A DNA stretch of 64,000 nucleotides from Nitrosopumilus sp. b3 (GTDB lineage: Archaea > Thermoproteota > Nitrososphaeria > Nitrososphaerales > Nitrosopumilaceae): assembly GCF_014078525.1 (NCBI RefSeq), contig NZ_MU078698.1, forward strand, positions 1 to 64,000, read 5' to 3'. Below the pieces are notes generated by a model. The model was not told where the DNA came from and searched no databases. It was given only the letters and a program-made list of their open reading frames with translations. This document shows positions 42,735 through 51,430 of the stretch, one piece after another. The position numbers and the translations under genes were made by a program. The first letter of the stretch is position 1, and the number at the start of each line of letters is the position of its first letter.

Positions 42735-42887
42735 ATGGTTCAAGCATATTGCGTAAAATGCAGAGCAAAAAGGGATATCAAAGATCCCAAAGAAACTAAA
42801 CTAAAGAATGGACGTCCTGCTGTAAAAGGTACATGTCCTACTTGTGGAACTAATGTATTCCGTATTGGTGCAATGCCAAAAGAATAA
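42735..42887 (+). CDS. 50-residue DUF5679-like zinc-ribbon protein
   Basis: ATG 42735, TAA 42885-42887. Two CxxC pairs (AYCVKCRAKR and GTCPTCGTN) 28 residues apart with a conserved-looking KNGRPAVKG between them. This layout is that of the short DUF5679-type zinc ribbons of archaea and some bacteria. It lies 71 bp before aIF2-beta and probably opens that transcript. Confidence 0.85.
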   Translation: MVQAYCVKCRAKRDIKDPKETKLKNGRPAVKGTCPTCGTNVFRIGAMPKE

Positions 42888-42957
42888 CTTCTAACAAAAG
42901 TCCACACGATTTCTCTTTTTCAAAACCCATATAGGGTCCAGCATTCATAATTTTTTA

Positions 42958-43380
42958 GTGACTAAAGCAGAATATGAGGGTCTACTGAAACGTATTCAAG
43001 ATAAACTTGGAGATAATGATGAAGACTCATCAACTAGATTTGAGCTTCCTGTTGTAGATGTAATGTGGGAAGGACAAAAAACTTTTCTACGTAATTTTTC
43101 AGAATTCCCAAAAGTTCTTCGTAGGGATCCTGATAAAGTCCTCCAGTATCTATCTAAAGAATTTGCAGTTCCTGCAGAAAGACTAGGTGATAAAGCAATG
43201 TTTGTAGGTAGAAGAGCTCCTGATGATTTCACAAGATTATTTCAAATTTATGTAAAAGATTACCTTGAATGTCCAACATGTAAAAGCCCTGATACTAAAA
43301 TCCTTAAAGAAAATCGTATCTCATTTTTAATTTGCGAAGCATGTGGTGCAAAATCTACTTTAAAGGGTAAATATGCGTAA
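42958..43380 (+). CDS. translation initiation factor aIF2 subunit beta
   Basis: 140 aa. The aIF2/eIF2 complex brings initiator tRNA to the small subunit; beta has a central alpha-beta domain (FARRYLSKEFAVPAERLG-type region: LQYLSKEFAVPAERLGDKA) and a C-terminal zinc ribbon (YLECPTCKSPDTKI, FLICEACGAKSTLKGKYA). GTG start at 42958. Stop TAA shares its last A with the ATG of the next gene, giving coupled translation. Confidence 0.96.
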   Translation: MTKAEYEGLLKRIQDKLGDNDEDSSTRFELPVVDVMWEGQKTFLRNFSEFPKVLRRDPDKVLQYLSKEFAVPAERLGDKAMFVGRRAPDDFTRLFQIYVKDYLECPTCKSPDTKILKENRISFLICEACGAKSTLKGKYA

Positions 43381-43676
43381 TGAAGTTTTCAGTACGTGTA
43401 ACTGAATATCAAAAAAATATGATGCTAAATATTTGTGATGCTGAATTATTAGGTAAAAAAATCACTCAAGATGAATTAAACATGCATATCAGTGAGAGCT
43501 ATTATGGTGAAAGATTTGTTGAGAAAGAAGAAGCACAAGATTTACTAAAACAGTCGTCAATCATTAATATGGTTGGGAAGGAAACCATTTCATTATCCAT
43601 TGAACTTGGAGTAGGGTCTGAAAATGGAATTAAAACAATTTCAGGTATTCCATTTCTAATTGTTTTTAATATGTAA
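43380..43676 (+). CDS. DUF424 family protein
   Basis: 98 aa small alpha/beta protein (MKFSVRVTEYQKNMMLNICDAELLGK, ISESYYGERFVE). The DUF424 family is archaeal and usually coupled to aIF2-beta; function unknown, presumably translation. Overlaps the aIF2-beta stop by 1 bp. The genomic partner aIF1A, often next to it in archaea, is not found here. Confidence 0.82.
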   Translation: MKFSVRVTEYQKNMMLNICDAELLGKKITQDELNMHISESYYGERFVEKEEAQDLLKQSSIINMVGKETISLSIELGVGSENGIKTISGIPFLIVFNM

Positions 43677-43771
43677 TATTTTGATTATCTTAATTTTTAA
43701 TTCTTTGATTGTTTTTGATAAAAGAAATCTCTTTTATCTAGTATCTTCAACAAAATCTATTGCGCAATGAT

Positions 43772-44584
43772 ATGAATTCTGATGATATTATGTCTGACGA
43801 TTTACTTTTTGATGATTTAAGTAGAAAGATAGAATCAAAAATTGATAAAAAATTAATTTTCAAATCAAAACGTGGAGGTTTGAAAGATGGATTCAAAAAA
43901 GGCAAAGTCATCAATGAAGTTTTGGATAAACCTACTGTCATGACTTTGTATAAAATGATAAAAGATCATATTATTTCATATGTTAATGGGGCAATTAGTG
44001 CTGGAAAAGAATCTGTACTTTTTTGGGGTGTTGATAACGACGATGTTGATGTGGCCCTTAAAATTTATCTAATTAGTACCTCTAATTTCAAAAAGAGGGA
44101 ACCCTATATCTTAGGTGATCCTAGATTCTCTCATATCAAAAAAGGTACAAAAAATTTAGTTCATCTATGGGCCAAAAAAGAATTTCGTAACCTAACTCAA
44201 TGTTATGAGGCTGGAATCCCTGTTCCCAGACCGCTTCATCTTACAAAAAATGTTCTTGTTATGGAGTTTATTGGTCAAGGCGGAGCTCCTTCAAAATCAT
44301 TACTAACATCAGAAGTAAACGAAGGTGATTATATTCAAGCAATTACTATCGTCAAGGATCTTTACAATAAAGCAAAATTGGTACATGGTGATTTTTCTGA
44401 ATATAATATTTTTAAAACAGATAATGGATTGATAGTTTTTGATTTAGGATCTGGAGTTGATCTGAGACATCCTAATGCTCAAGAATTTCTTAAAAGAGAT
44501 ATTAATAACATTACAAAATTCTTTCATAAAAGAGGAATTTCTGTTGAAGATCCAGATGAAATATTTGAGGAAATAGTAAAATGA
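43772..44584 (+). CDS. RIO1-type serine/threonine protein kinase
   Basis: Atypical kinase for small-subunit maturation. Visible motifs: flexible loop and ATP Lys region (DVDVALKIYLISTSNFKK), MEFIGQGGAPSKSL hinge, catalytic LVHGDFSEYNIFK with Asp and Asn, and metal Asp in IVFDLGSGVDLRHPNA. The latter replaces the more common IDVSQ of RIO1. Length 270 aa is normal. ATG 43772 is chosen; TTG 43760 and ATG 43790 are alternatives. Its TGA overlaps the KH gene ATG (ATGA). Confidence 0.94.
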   Translation: MNSDDIMSDDLLFDDLSRKIESKIDKKLIFKSKRGGLKDGFKKGKVINEVLDKPTVMTLYKMIKDHIISYVNGAISAGKESVLFWGVDNDDVDVALKIYLISTSNFKKREPYILGDPRFSHIKKGTKNLVHLWAKKEFRNLTQCYEAGIPVPRPLHLTKNVLVMEFIGQGGAPSKSLLTSEVNEGDYIQAITIVKDLYNKAKLVHGDFSEYNIFKTDNGLIVFDLGSGVDLRHPNAQEFLKRDINNITKFFHKRGISVEDPDEIFEEIVK

Positions 44585-45153
44585 GTTTTGAAAAACTAAT
44601 TCGTATTCCAAATGATAGAATAGCCGTTCTAATTGGAAAAGCAGGTAGTGTAAAAACAAAAATTGAAACTACTTGCAATGTATCTTTAGACATTGATGGT
44701 GAAACTGGAGAAGTTTTCATAAAAACTCAAGGTGATGTTGAAAAAATTCAACCATTCAAAGCAATGGAAATTGTTACAGCTATTGGTAGGGGTTTCTCAC
44801 CTGAAAATGCTTTGACTTTACTACAAGGTGAAAATGCATTACATGTAATTGATCTAAGAGAATTTACTGGAAAATCTAATGCAAATGTTGAAAGGATAAA
44901 AGGGAGGATCATTGGAGAAGGTGGTAGAGCTAGACGAAACATGGAAAATCTTAGTGGTACTCATATCTCAGTTTATGGAAAAACTGTTTCAATTATTGGT
45001 GATTCAAGTAAATTACGATTAGCAGTAGATGCCATATCTTCTATTTCAAGTGGAAGTATGCATGGAGCTGTATACACTAAGTTGGAAGCTGCCAACCGCA
45101 GAGATAAACAAGAAAAAATGAAATTATGGGAAGATCAAGATGTCTTTGATTAA
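44581..45153 (+). CDS. KH-domain protein (Dim2/Pno1-like)
   Basis: 190 aa with two KH RNA-binding folds: RIPNDRIAVLIGKAGSVKTKI (GKAG GxxG loop) and the second with VERIKGRIIGEGGRARRNME (GEGG). The family partner of RIO1 assists 3' end maturation of 16S rRNA. Start overlaps the RIO1 stop; its end overlaps top6B by 14 bp. Confidence 0.95.
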   Translation: MSFEKLIRIPNDRIAVLIGKAGSVKTKIETTCNVSLDIDGETGEVFIKTQGDVEKIQPFKAMEIVTAIGRGFSPENALTLLQGENALHVIDLREFTGKSNANVERIKGRIIGEGGRARRNMENLSGTHISVYGKTVSIIGDSSKLRLAVDAISSISSGSMHGAVYTKLEAANRRDKQEKMKLWEDQDVFD

Positions 45154-47014
45154 AGAAAAATTCAATCAAATATCGCCTAGTGAGTTCTTTTACAGCAATC
45201 GTGATTTGGCTGGATTTAGTAACCCTACACGCTCACTATATACTGCTGTTAGAGAATTTGTTGAAAATGCACTAGATGCCTGTGATCAAAAAGGAATTCT
45301 TCCAGATGTTCATTTAACAATAAAGGCAGTTGATCCTGATAAATCAGATCCTAAACCTTACATCTTAACTGTAAAAGATAATGGACCTGGAATAGACCCT
45401 GAACACATCCCTCTTGCATTTGGAACCGTATTGTATGGTTCAAAATTTGGATTAAAACAAGCTAGAGGAATGTTTGGATTGGGTGCAACCATGGCAATTT
45501 TATATGGACAAATTACAACTAACAAACCTGTTACTGTAAAGAGTTCTATCGATGGACAAACTCAAGATGAATTTGAATTGTTACTTGACATTCAAAAAAA
45601 TAAACCCGTAATTGTAAAGCATAATACGAAACAAGTATCTAAAAAAGGTCTTTCAGTAAGTATTTGTTTAGAAGGTGATTATTCAAAAGCAGGAAATAAA
45701 ATTAGAGATTATGTCTATGAGACTTCTTTGATTACTCCATATGCATCAATAACTTTTGATGATCCAAAAGGGGAAAAATTCTCACATCCGCGTTTTGTAA
45801 AAGATATTCCTCCACCTCCAACAATCATCCGACCTCATCCACATGGAATTGATGTGGAACGAATTCGAAGAATGATTGTTGAATCGCAATTTGAAATTCC
45901 TAACATTGATGACGCAATGATTGAAAAAGTTAGAAAAGATTTGGGTCTATCTGTAAAGAATCTAAGTTTTACCTCAATAATGGATAAAGCAAAGAAAAAA
46001 TGGAAAACACTTTCACGTCAAGTTAGAGTGGTGATTGCTTTGATGTCATTTTTAAAAATGGATTTTGAAAAACTAAACAAAATTAAAATTGAAGACATTG
46101 ATATGCCAAACAAAAAATTATTCTATTGGGATTTTGGAGATTCTCAATCAAAATCTGTAGAGATGGATCCTGAAAGTCAATATTTTAAACAATTAACCAA
46201 TACTGTTCAGGGTGAACCCCTTACAACATTTTTGACTAAACGATTTCAAAGAATAGGTCCAACTACTGCACTAAAATTTGCAGAATTTTCAGGATTTAAA
46301 CCTGAAAAACGAATGGGAACAATGACCAATCAAGAATTAGTTAATCTTAGTGATTCACTTCAAAAATTTGAAGATTTTCTTGCTCCTGATCCTAGTTGCC
46401 TTGCACCTTTAGGAGAAGGACCTTTGGAAAAAGGAATTCAAAAATTCTTTAATCCTGATTTTGCTGCTGTAGTTCAGCGTCCTGCATCTGCATATTCTGG
46501 ATTTCCTTTCATTATTGAGATGGGGATTGCATATGGTGGTGATATTAAGACTGGTGGACCACATGTGTATCGATATGCAAATAGAATTCCATTACTCTAT
46601 GATGAAGGAAGTGATGTTGTTCTCAAAGTTGTCAATGACACTGATTGGGGTAGATACAAGATTAAAGGTGATCCTCCATTCATCATTGTATCTCATATTT
46701 GTTCTACTAGAATTCCGTATAAAACCGCTGGAAAAGAAAATGTTGCAGATAGACCTGAAATAGAAAGAGAATTGAGATTGGGATTACAATACTTGTCTAG
46801 AAAATTAGCAGCATACATGTCCAAACGAGGTCAAGCTGACATGGCAAAAAAGAGAGCAAATCTTTATGCAAAATATATTCCATTGATTGCTGAGTTTTGT
46901 ACAGAGCTATCTGGTAAGAAAAAAGAACCTGATTATAAGAAAGTATTAGAAATTGAAAGTATAGATGAAACTAAAAAACCCGTAGAGGAGGAAAATAAAG
47001 TTGAAAACAAATAA
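45140..47014 (+). CDS. top6B: DNA topoisomerase VI subunit B
   Basis: 624 aa ATPase subunit. GHKL motifs: REFVENALDACDQ (N box), VKDNGPGIDPEH (G1) and ARGMFGLGATMAILYG (G2), followed by H2TH-like and transducer domains (SFLKMDFEKLNKI; transducer Lys near DKWIELFG-like regions). The enzyme relaxes and decatenates DNA as an A2B2 tetramer. The coding region overlaps the KH gene and top6A (14 bp), showing an operon. Confidence 0.97.
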   Translation: MSLIKEKFNQISPSEFFYSNRDLAGFSNPTRSLYTAVREFVENALDACDQKGILPDVHLTIKAVDPDKSDPKPYILTVKDNGPGIDPEHIPLAFGTVLYGSKFGLKQARGMFGLGATMAILYGQITTNKPVTVKSSIDGQTQDEFELLLDIQKNKPVIVKHNTKQVSKKGLSVSICLEGDYSKAGNKIRDYVYETSLITPYASITFDDPKGEKFSHPRFVKDIPPPPTIIRPHPHGIDVERIRRMIVESQFEIPNIDDAMIEKVRKDLGLSVKNLSFTSIMDKAKKKWKTLSRQVRVVIALMSFLKMDFEKLNKIKIEDIDMPNKKLFYWDFGDSQSKSVEMDPESQYFKQLTNTVQGEPLTTFLTKRFQRIGPTTALKFAEFSGFKPEKRMGTMTNQELVNLSDSLQKFEDFLAPDPSCLAPLGEGPLEKGIQKFFNPDFAAVVQRPASAYSGFPFIIEMGIAYGGDIKTGGPHVYRYANRIPLLYDEGSDVVLKVVNDTDWGRYKIKGDPPFIIVSHICSTRIPYKTAGKENVADRPEIERELRLGLQYLSRKLAAYMSKRGQADMAKKRANLYAKYIPLIAEFCTELSGKKKEPDYKKVLEIESIDETKKPVEEENKVENK

Positions 47015-48119
47015 AGAAAAAACTAAGATTAAAGAACGAAGCAAAAAAGCTGATGCAAAACAAAAGAACATTCTTGAGATGCTTAAAAGTCATGGTGCAA
47101 AAATATATGATGATTTAGATAATGGACAATTTCCAAAATTCTCTATTCCAAGTAGATCTGTGAGTAACATTGTTTATGATAAAAAATTAAGACAATACAT
47201 TCTAGGAAGTAATTCAGCTATTAGAAGTTCTAGGAACTCCTCTCAGTTACGATCTTTTACACAATTGATGTGGCTTGCATTCTTTGCAAATAGACTTACT
47301 AAAGAAAAAAAATCATCTACCTTAAGAGATGTCTATTACTCATCTCAAGCTTTCGCAATTGAATTTGAAGATCAGTCAGAATCTGATAACATTATTGTTG
47401 ATTTAGAAGCAGTAACTTCAAAACCACGAGAAGATTTTCACATCTTTCCAGAGGAAAGAAGCTCCATCTTTGGTGATTTGAATATTGAATATACTATTCC
47501 TGGATATGAAGGAAAAACTATGAACTTATCAAACCACCCTGATGGATATTCAATTGGTCCTAGTTTGACTACTGCAGAATTAGTGGATACTAGTGCTGAA
47601 ATTGTAATTGCAATTGAAAAAGGTGGTCTCTTTACTAGATTTGTTGAAGAACAAGTTGATAAAAAATTCAAATCCATTATAATTAACACTGGTGGTCAAG
47701 CTCCCCGTTCAACTAGAACTTTGCTAAAAAGACTTCATGAAGAAATGAACTTACCTGTAATTGTACTTACAGATGGTGATGTGTATGGGGAACATATTGC
47801 AATGGTCATTAAATCTGGTTCTGCAAATGCAGCACATCTAAGAGAGCTAACTGTTCCTGATGCTAAATGGGTTGGTGTTTGGGCTACTGATATTGAAAAA
47901 TACAAATTACCAACAATTCCTATGACTGAATCTGACATTAAACGATGTTATGATTTGCAAAAAGATCCTAGATATGAAGATGGAATTTGGAAAAAAGAAC
48001 TTGATGTCTTTTTAAGACTAAAACGAAAAGCAGAATTAGAAGCTTTCTCAAAATACGGTCTTACCAATATTACTGAAAAATATCTGCCACAAAAATTAGA
48101 ATTAGCAAAAAGTCTATAG
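47001..48119 (+). CDS. top6A: DNA topoisomerase VI subunit A (Spo11-like)
   Basis: 372 aa DNA-cleaving subunit. The catalytic Tyr lies in STLRDVYYSS (Tyr112/113), and the Toprim domain shows VLTDGDVYGEHIAM (Asp-x-Asp) with KWVGVWATDIEKYKLP. TTG 47001 is the start; a strong GAGGAGGAAAA sequence (46985-46995) lies just ahead. Last gene of the aIF2-beta to topoisomerase block on this strand. Confidence 0.97.
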   Translation: MKTNKEKTKIKERSKKADAKQKNILEMLKSHGAKIYDDLDNGQFPKFSIPSRSVSNIVYDKKLRQYILGSNSAIRSSRNSSQLRSFTQLMWLAFFANRLTKEKKSSTLRDVYYSSQAFAIEFEDQSESDNIIVDLEAVTSKPREDFHIFPEERSSIFGDLNIEYTIPGYEGKTMNLSNHPDGYSIGPSLTTAELVDTSAEIVIAIEKGGLFTRFVEEQVDKKFKSIIINTGGQAPRSTRTLLKRLHEEMNLPVIVLTDGDVYGEHIAMVIKSGSANAAHLRELTVPDAKWVGVWATDIEKYKLPTIPMTESDIKRCYDLQKDPRYEDGIWKKELDVFLRLKRKAELEAFSKYGLTNITEKYLPQKLELAKSL

Positions 48120-48602
48120 CTATTTTATTCGAAGTGTTAACACACCATTTCTATATTTGAAATCAAATATCTGCATGTCGTTTGCTCCTTCAATTGGAAC
48201 TTCTTTTGAGAATCCTGCAGTTCCGCGAATATATAGAATTCCATCTACTAATCTTACAGCAATTTTATCTTCTGGACCTGGTACTTCTGCAACAAAAACA
48301 AATTCTCCTTCTCCTTTTATCAAATCATATACCCAATTCTTTGTTTCTTGTTCTCTTGCTTGAGTGTAAAGTGGTTTTTGATCCTTTGTCATTCTCTTTA
48401 GTACTTTAACCCAATAAAACATTGTTAAAGCAGCAGCACCAATTAGGATGAAACTTACAAAACCTGAATCTGCTCTTTGTGTCATGATGTAGATAATTCC
48501 CAAAAATAAAATCACAATAATTGGAATAACAAAATTTAATGATTGTTCATTTGAATATGCTCCCTTATAGCTTGCCAAACAGTAAAAATTTGACTTTACC
48601 AA
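48120..48602 (-). CDS. membrane-anchored Hsp20-like protein
   Basis: 160 aa. Two N-terminal spans (LNFVIPIIVILFLGIIYIM and GFVSFILIGAAALTMFYWV) are followed by a cytoplasmic segment and a C-terminal alpha-crystallin-like beta sandwich (FVFVAEVPGPEDKIAVRLVDGILYIRG, then FDFKYRNGVLTLRIK). TTG 48602 is used because no ATG precedes the first span; the start is uncertain. Convergent, directly adjacent to top6A. Role: perhaps a membrane-tethered chaperone. Confidence 0.82.
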   Translation of the reverse strand: MVKSNFYCLASYKGAYSNEQSLNFVIPIIVILFLGIIYIMTQRADSGFVSFILIGAAALTMFYWVKVLKRMTKDQKPLYTQAREQETKNWVYDLIKGEGEFVFVAEVPGPEDKIAVRLVDGILYIRGTAGFSKEVPIEGANDMQIFDFKYRNGVLTLRIK

Positions 48603-48667
48603 ATATAAAGTATCTTTGGTATTGCGACAACCATGTCCTTTATCTGTACTTTAATTGTATATCATTC

Positions 48668-50029
48668 ATGGAAATACATCCTGATGAAATCACAAAATCA
48701 AAGAACAATCCATTGGAATTATTCTACTCTTCAATGAGGGCTGAGGCTACAAGAGTCGATTATGATAGAAAATTGCGCAAGGTTCTCTGTGAGTTCTTCA
48801 AACCCATCCTAAAAGGTGATCCAGAATTAGTCAAAAGAACAGAATCTGAATATCAAACCAAGAAAAGAGGTGTCAAACGAAAGTTTTCAGACGCTGATTT
48901 TGAAGTACGTGCTGCAGAGTTTGTCAAAAGAGCAAAAGAAGACACTGATTGGGCAGAAAATGTTTTGATGAAGCTTGGTGAAAAGTTCAAGGAACGTGCA
49001 AATTTACCAAAGACTGATCCTAATTACATTAATCCTGTATCTCTAAAGAACTACTTTGTCCCAGTCCAGAAATTACTTGAAATGAATCGTGTAAATCTTG
49101 CATGGAAGATGATTCGCTCAACATTTCCTGAAATAGATGGTAAGGATGACACCAGAGAATACACCTATGATGAGATCAGAAAGATGTTAAACCATTGCAA
49201 AGTTATGGATAAGGTTCTAGTATTACTTGCAGCATCATCTGGAATCAGAGCAGGTGCCTTTACATTCCAATGGAAACATGTCATTCCAATCTATCTTCAT
49301 AATGAGAGATATGTTTGGGAAGAACAAGATGTTACTGAATCCGTTACTCAAAATGCACCAATAGTTGCTGCAATGATTAGAATTTATGCTAATTCCAATT
49401 CTGAATACATTGCATTTACAACACCTGAATGCTGGAATGCCATACAAGGATATAGACAGCAATGGATTCAAGAAATAAGACATGAACCAAAGCCTGATGA
49501 TCCTTTCTTTAAGAAAAGCGGACCTTTTGTCAGAGTACTATCTGAGATGGGATTACGAAAAAGACTAGAGAGAATACTAAAGGAATCAGGTATTCGTCCA
49601 CCATTACCTACTGGAGTGAGACGACATAAGGTTCCTGCATTTAATGGATTTAGAAGGTTCTTCAACAAGGCAAACAAGAAATCACTATCAAACAATTCCC
49701 TTTTGGCATCTTTAATTTTCAAGGAAACTATGATGGGACATGGCGGATTAATCCAACTAGACAAGAACTATTTCAAATCCCATATCTACGAGTTAATTGA
49801 AGAATACGTTGATGCAGTACCCAACTTGACCATATCTACAGAATTAAGGCTACAAGCAGAAAACAACAAGCTTTCAGAGGAAAAATCAGAACTAGAAGAA
49901 AAACTTGAAGTAGATAACAAGCAATTACGAGAAGACAATGCTGACATTAGAGAGAAATTCCAAGAGTTCAAGAAAGAGACTAGTGTGATAATAGATTGGA
50001 TTCAAAAACAAAAGGACGACAAAGAATAA
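48668..50029 (+). CDS. tyrosine recombinase/integrase-like protein with coiled-coil tail
   Basis: 453 aa. The middle shows recombinase-type elements: LLAASSGIRAGAFTFQW (first Arg), VRRHKVPAFNGFRRFFNKA (second basic/Arg box), and MMGHGGLIQLDKNYFKSHIYE with GH and a nucleophile Tyr about 8 residues later. The region before (residues 1-150) is helical and DNA-binding-like. The last 70 residues (AENNKLSEEKSELEEKLEVDN) are a coiled coil. ATG 48668 (MEIHPDE) preferred; the longer frame to 48539 has no homologous look. It sits at the boundary to the accessory region and near short repeats. Confidence 0.8.
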   Translation: MEIHPDEITKSKNNPLELFYSSMRAEATRVDYDRKLRKVLCEFFKPILKGDPELVKRTESEYQTKKRGVKRKFSDADFEVRAAEFVKRAKEDTDWAENVLMKLGEKFKERANLPKTDPNYINPVSLKNYFVPVQKLLEMNRVNLAWKMIRSTFPEIDGKDDTREYTYDEIRKMLNHCKVMDKVLVLLAASSGIRAGAFTFQWKHVIPIYLHNERYVWEEQDVTESVTQNAPIVAAMIRIYANSNSEYIAFTTPECWNAIQGYRQQWIQEIRHEPKPDDPFFKKSGPFVRVLSEMGLRKRLERILKESGIRPPLPTGVRRHKVPAFNGFRRFFNKANKKSLSNNSLLASLIFKETMMGHGGLIQLDKNYFKSHIYELIEEYVDAVPNLTISTELRLQAENNKLSEEKSELEEKLEVDNKQLREDNADIREKFQEFKKETSVIIDWIQKQKDDKE

Positions 50030-50518
50030 CATCATCATAAAGAATAATCCTTTGAATCTAATTGTTTTAATGAAATTCCCTTATGGCCTTTCATGAACAT
50101 TACATGCATGTTCTGTACAATGAGATAAAGTAAACTCAAAAAATAGCCTTTTGATTTTTTATAATTTTTAGACTAGTTCCCAATCCTCATTTTCACAAGT
50201 GGCCAAATAATATAGGGTTTTGAGGAAAGTGACGATTTTGAGGATTAGTCGTAATTCGTGCCTAAAACCATCTCCTCAGTCCTCACAAATCGTCAAAATG
50301 AGGATTAAAGTGGTCAAAATGAGGACAAAATCGTCAAAACGAGGACCATTTTGAGGAATCAAATGACGACATAACGATTTTCCCTTTTGGCATTTTTATT
50401 CTGAAATTTTCCCTTATGCTTGATTAATTTTTTAAATTGTATAACGTTTGGACATTAGGGTTTTGAACTCATAAGGAAAATCTCTATGAGAGAATTGAAA
50501 AAATATACAGTTACGTAT
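50030..50518. other. 489-bp gap with repeat cluster (no gene)
   Basis: No ORF of note. The central part (50182-50357) contains repeated TGAGGA elements described separately. CCCTTATGGC (50080-50089) and CCCTTTTGGC (50382-50391) form another loosely repeated motif, and CCCTTATG occurs again near 50411. Confidence 0.7.
50182..50357. repeat. cluster of TGAGGA-type short repeats
   Basis: GTCAAAATGAGGA occurs at 50292-50304 and 50313-50325 and with one change at 50333-50345 (spacing 20-21 bp, about two helical turns). The shorter TTTTGAGGA occurs at about 50218, 50235 and 50349. AATCCTCATTTT at 50182-50193 is the exact inverse of AAAATGAGGATT. Regular spacing on the same DNA face suggests a protein-binding array. 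Confidence 0.75.
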
Positions 50519-51358
50519 CTATTTTGAAGATATAGGGGGATTTTGCTTTCTTTTTTGAACTTCATGTTTCAAACACATCTCTGCAAAAGCGTTTTCATCA
50601 AAATTAATATTTTTTAAAGAATTTCTCTTGTTGATTTCAGGATATTCACTATATTTTCGTCTGTTGATAGTTCTTCCGCCAGATTTAGGTCTAAAGCCTC
50701 CCCATTGTTTAAAAAATACTGGTACTTCTTGTTCCTTACATTGATCAATAATTTCTTCAATCCATTCTTTCTTTACTTCTCGGTAATGATGTCCACTTTC
50801 TCCTCCAATTATAGCCCAATCAATTCCTTTTAGATTCACTTTTCCAACTGAACCAATTAGTGGTTCAAAACTAATGAATCTTGTATGGCATTTGACTTTT
50901 CGTAAGTCTTTGATTCTTGATGCATATTGTTTATTTTCAATACTTGTGCCCATCCACATGAAATTTGGTATTTTATGACCAAAATACTCAAAAAATATCT
51001 CTGAAAACTCTGCCATTCTTTTTGGACGCTTAGTTAAGATTTGATAATCATGACGATCTGCTTGGATCATTGTTGCAAAGCATTTCCCTGTGAATTCAAA
51101 TATTGAATTTTCGTGGAATAAATCGGACATACTATTTACAAAAATTTTCTTAGGTTTTTTCCACGTTAATGGAAGATTGATGTCTGATGGGTGTTCTACA
51201 TATTGAAATCCTTTCTTGTATTTTTGCTGGCCCATAGCCTTCAATCTTTTTGTTAATGTCTCTGCATAGCAGTTTTTACATCCTGGAGAAATTTTAGTAC
51301 AACCACTAGTGGGATTCCACGTTGCTTCAGTCCATTCTATTTCCGATCCAATTGCCAT
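50519..51358 (-). CDS. DUF5131 (phage Gp37/Gp68 family) three-Cys-motif protein
   Basis: 279 aa. The signature of the family is complete: IEWTEATWNPTSGC, then PGCKNCYAE with Cys20, Cys27 and Cys30, which suggests a metal or FeS-like site similar to radical-SAM enzymes (spacing C-x6-C-x2-C differs). Later: SDLFHENS, ILTKRPKRMAEF, GTSIENKQYASRI and IIGGESGHHYREV. Its standard genomic partner TcmP is divergently transcribed 72 bp away. Activity is not established. Confidence 0.92.
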   Translation of the reverse strand: MAIGSEIEWTEATWNPTSGCTKISPGCKNCYAETLTKRLKAMGQQKYKKGFQYVEHPSDINLPLTWKKPKKIFVNSMSDLFHENSIFEFTGKCFATMIQADRHDYQILTKRPKRMAEFSEIFFEYFGHKIPNFMWMGTSIENKQYASRIKDLRKVKCHTRFISFEPLIGSVGKVNLKGIDWAIIGGESGHHYREVKKEWIEEIIDQCKEQEVPVFFKQWGGFRPKSGGRTINRRKYSEYPEINKRNSLKNINFDENAFAEMCLKHEVQKRKQNPPISSK

Positions 51359-51430
51359 GTTCTTAACCAGAATTTCATCCTTAAAATCTTTAAACCTCCC
51401 TTTTCATAAAGTATTAACAATTAGTATGCC

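Noticed and set aside
43677-43771. aIF1A gene between DUF424 and RIO1
   Set aside because: The gap is about 95 bp and has no frame with OB-fold features.
48539-48667. Longer integrase start
   Set aside because: The added 43 residues look like translated non-coding sequence and overlap the divergent gene's upstream region.
50292-50345. CRISPR array
   Set aside because: Repeats are only 13 bp, with spacers of 7-8 bp, and one copy is altered; no cas genes are nearby.
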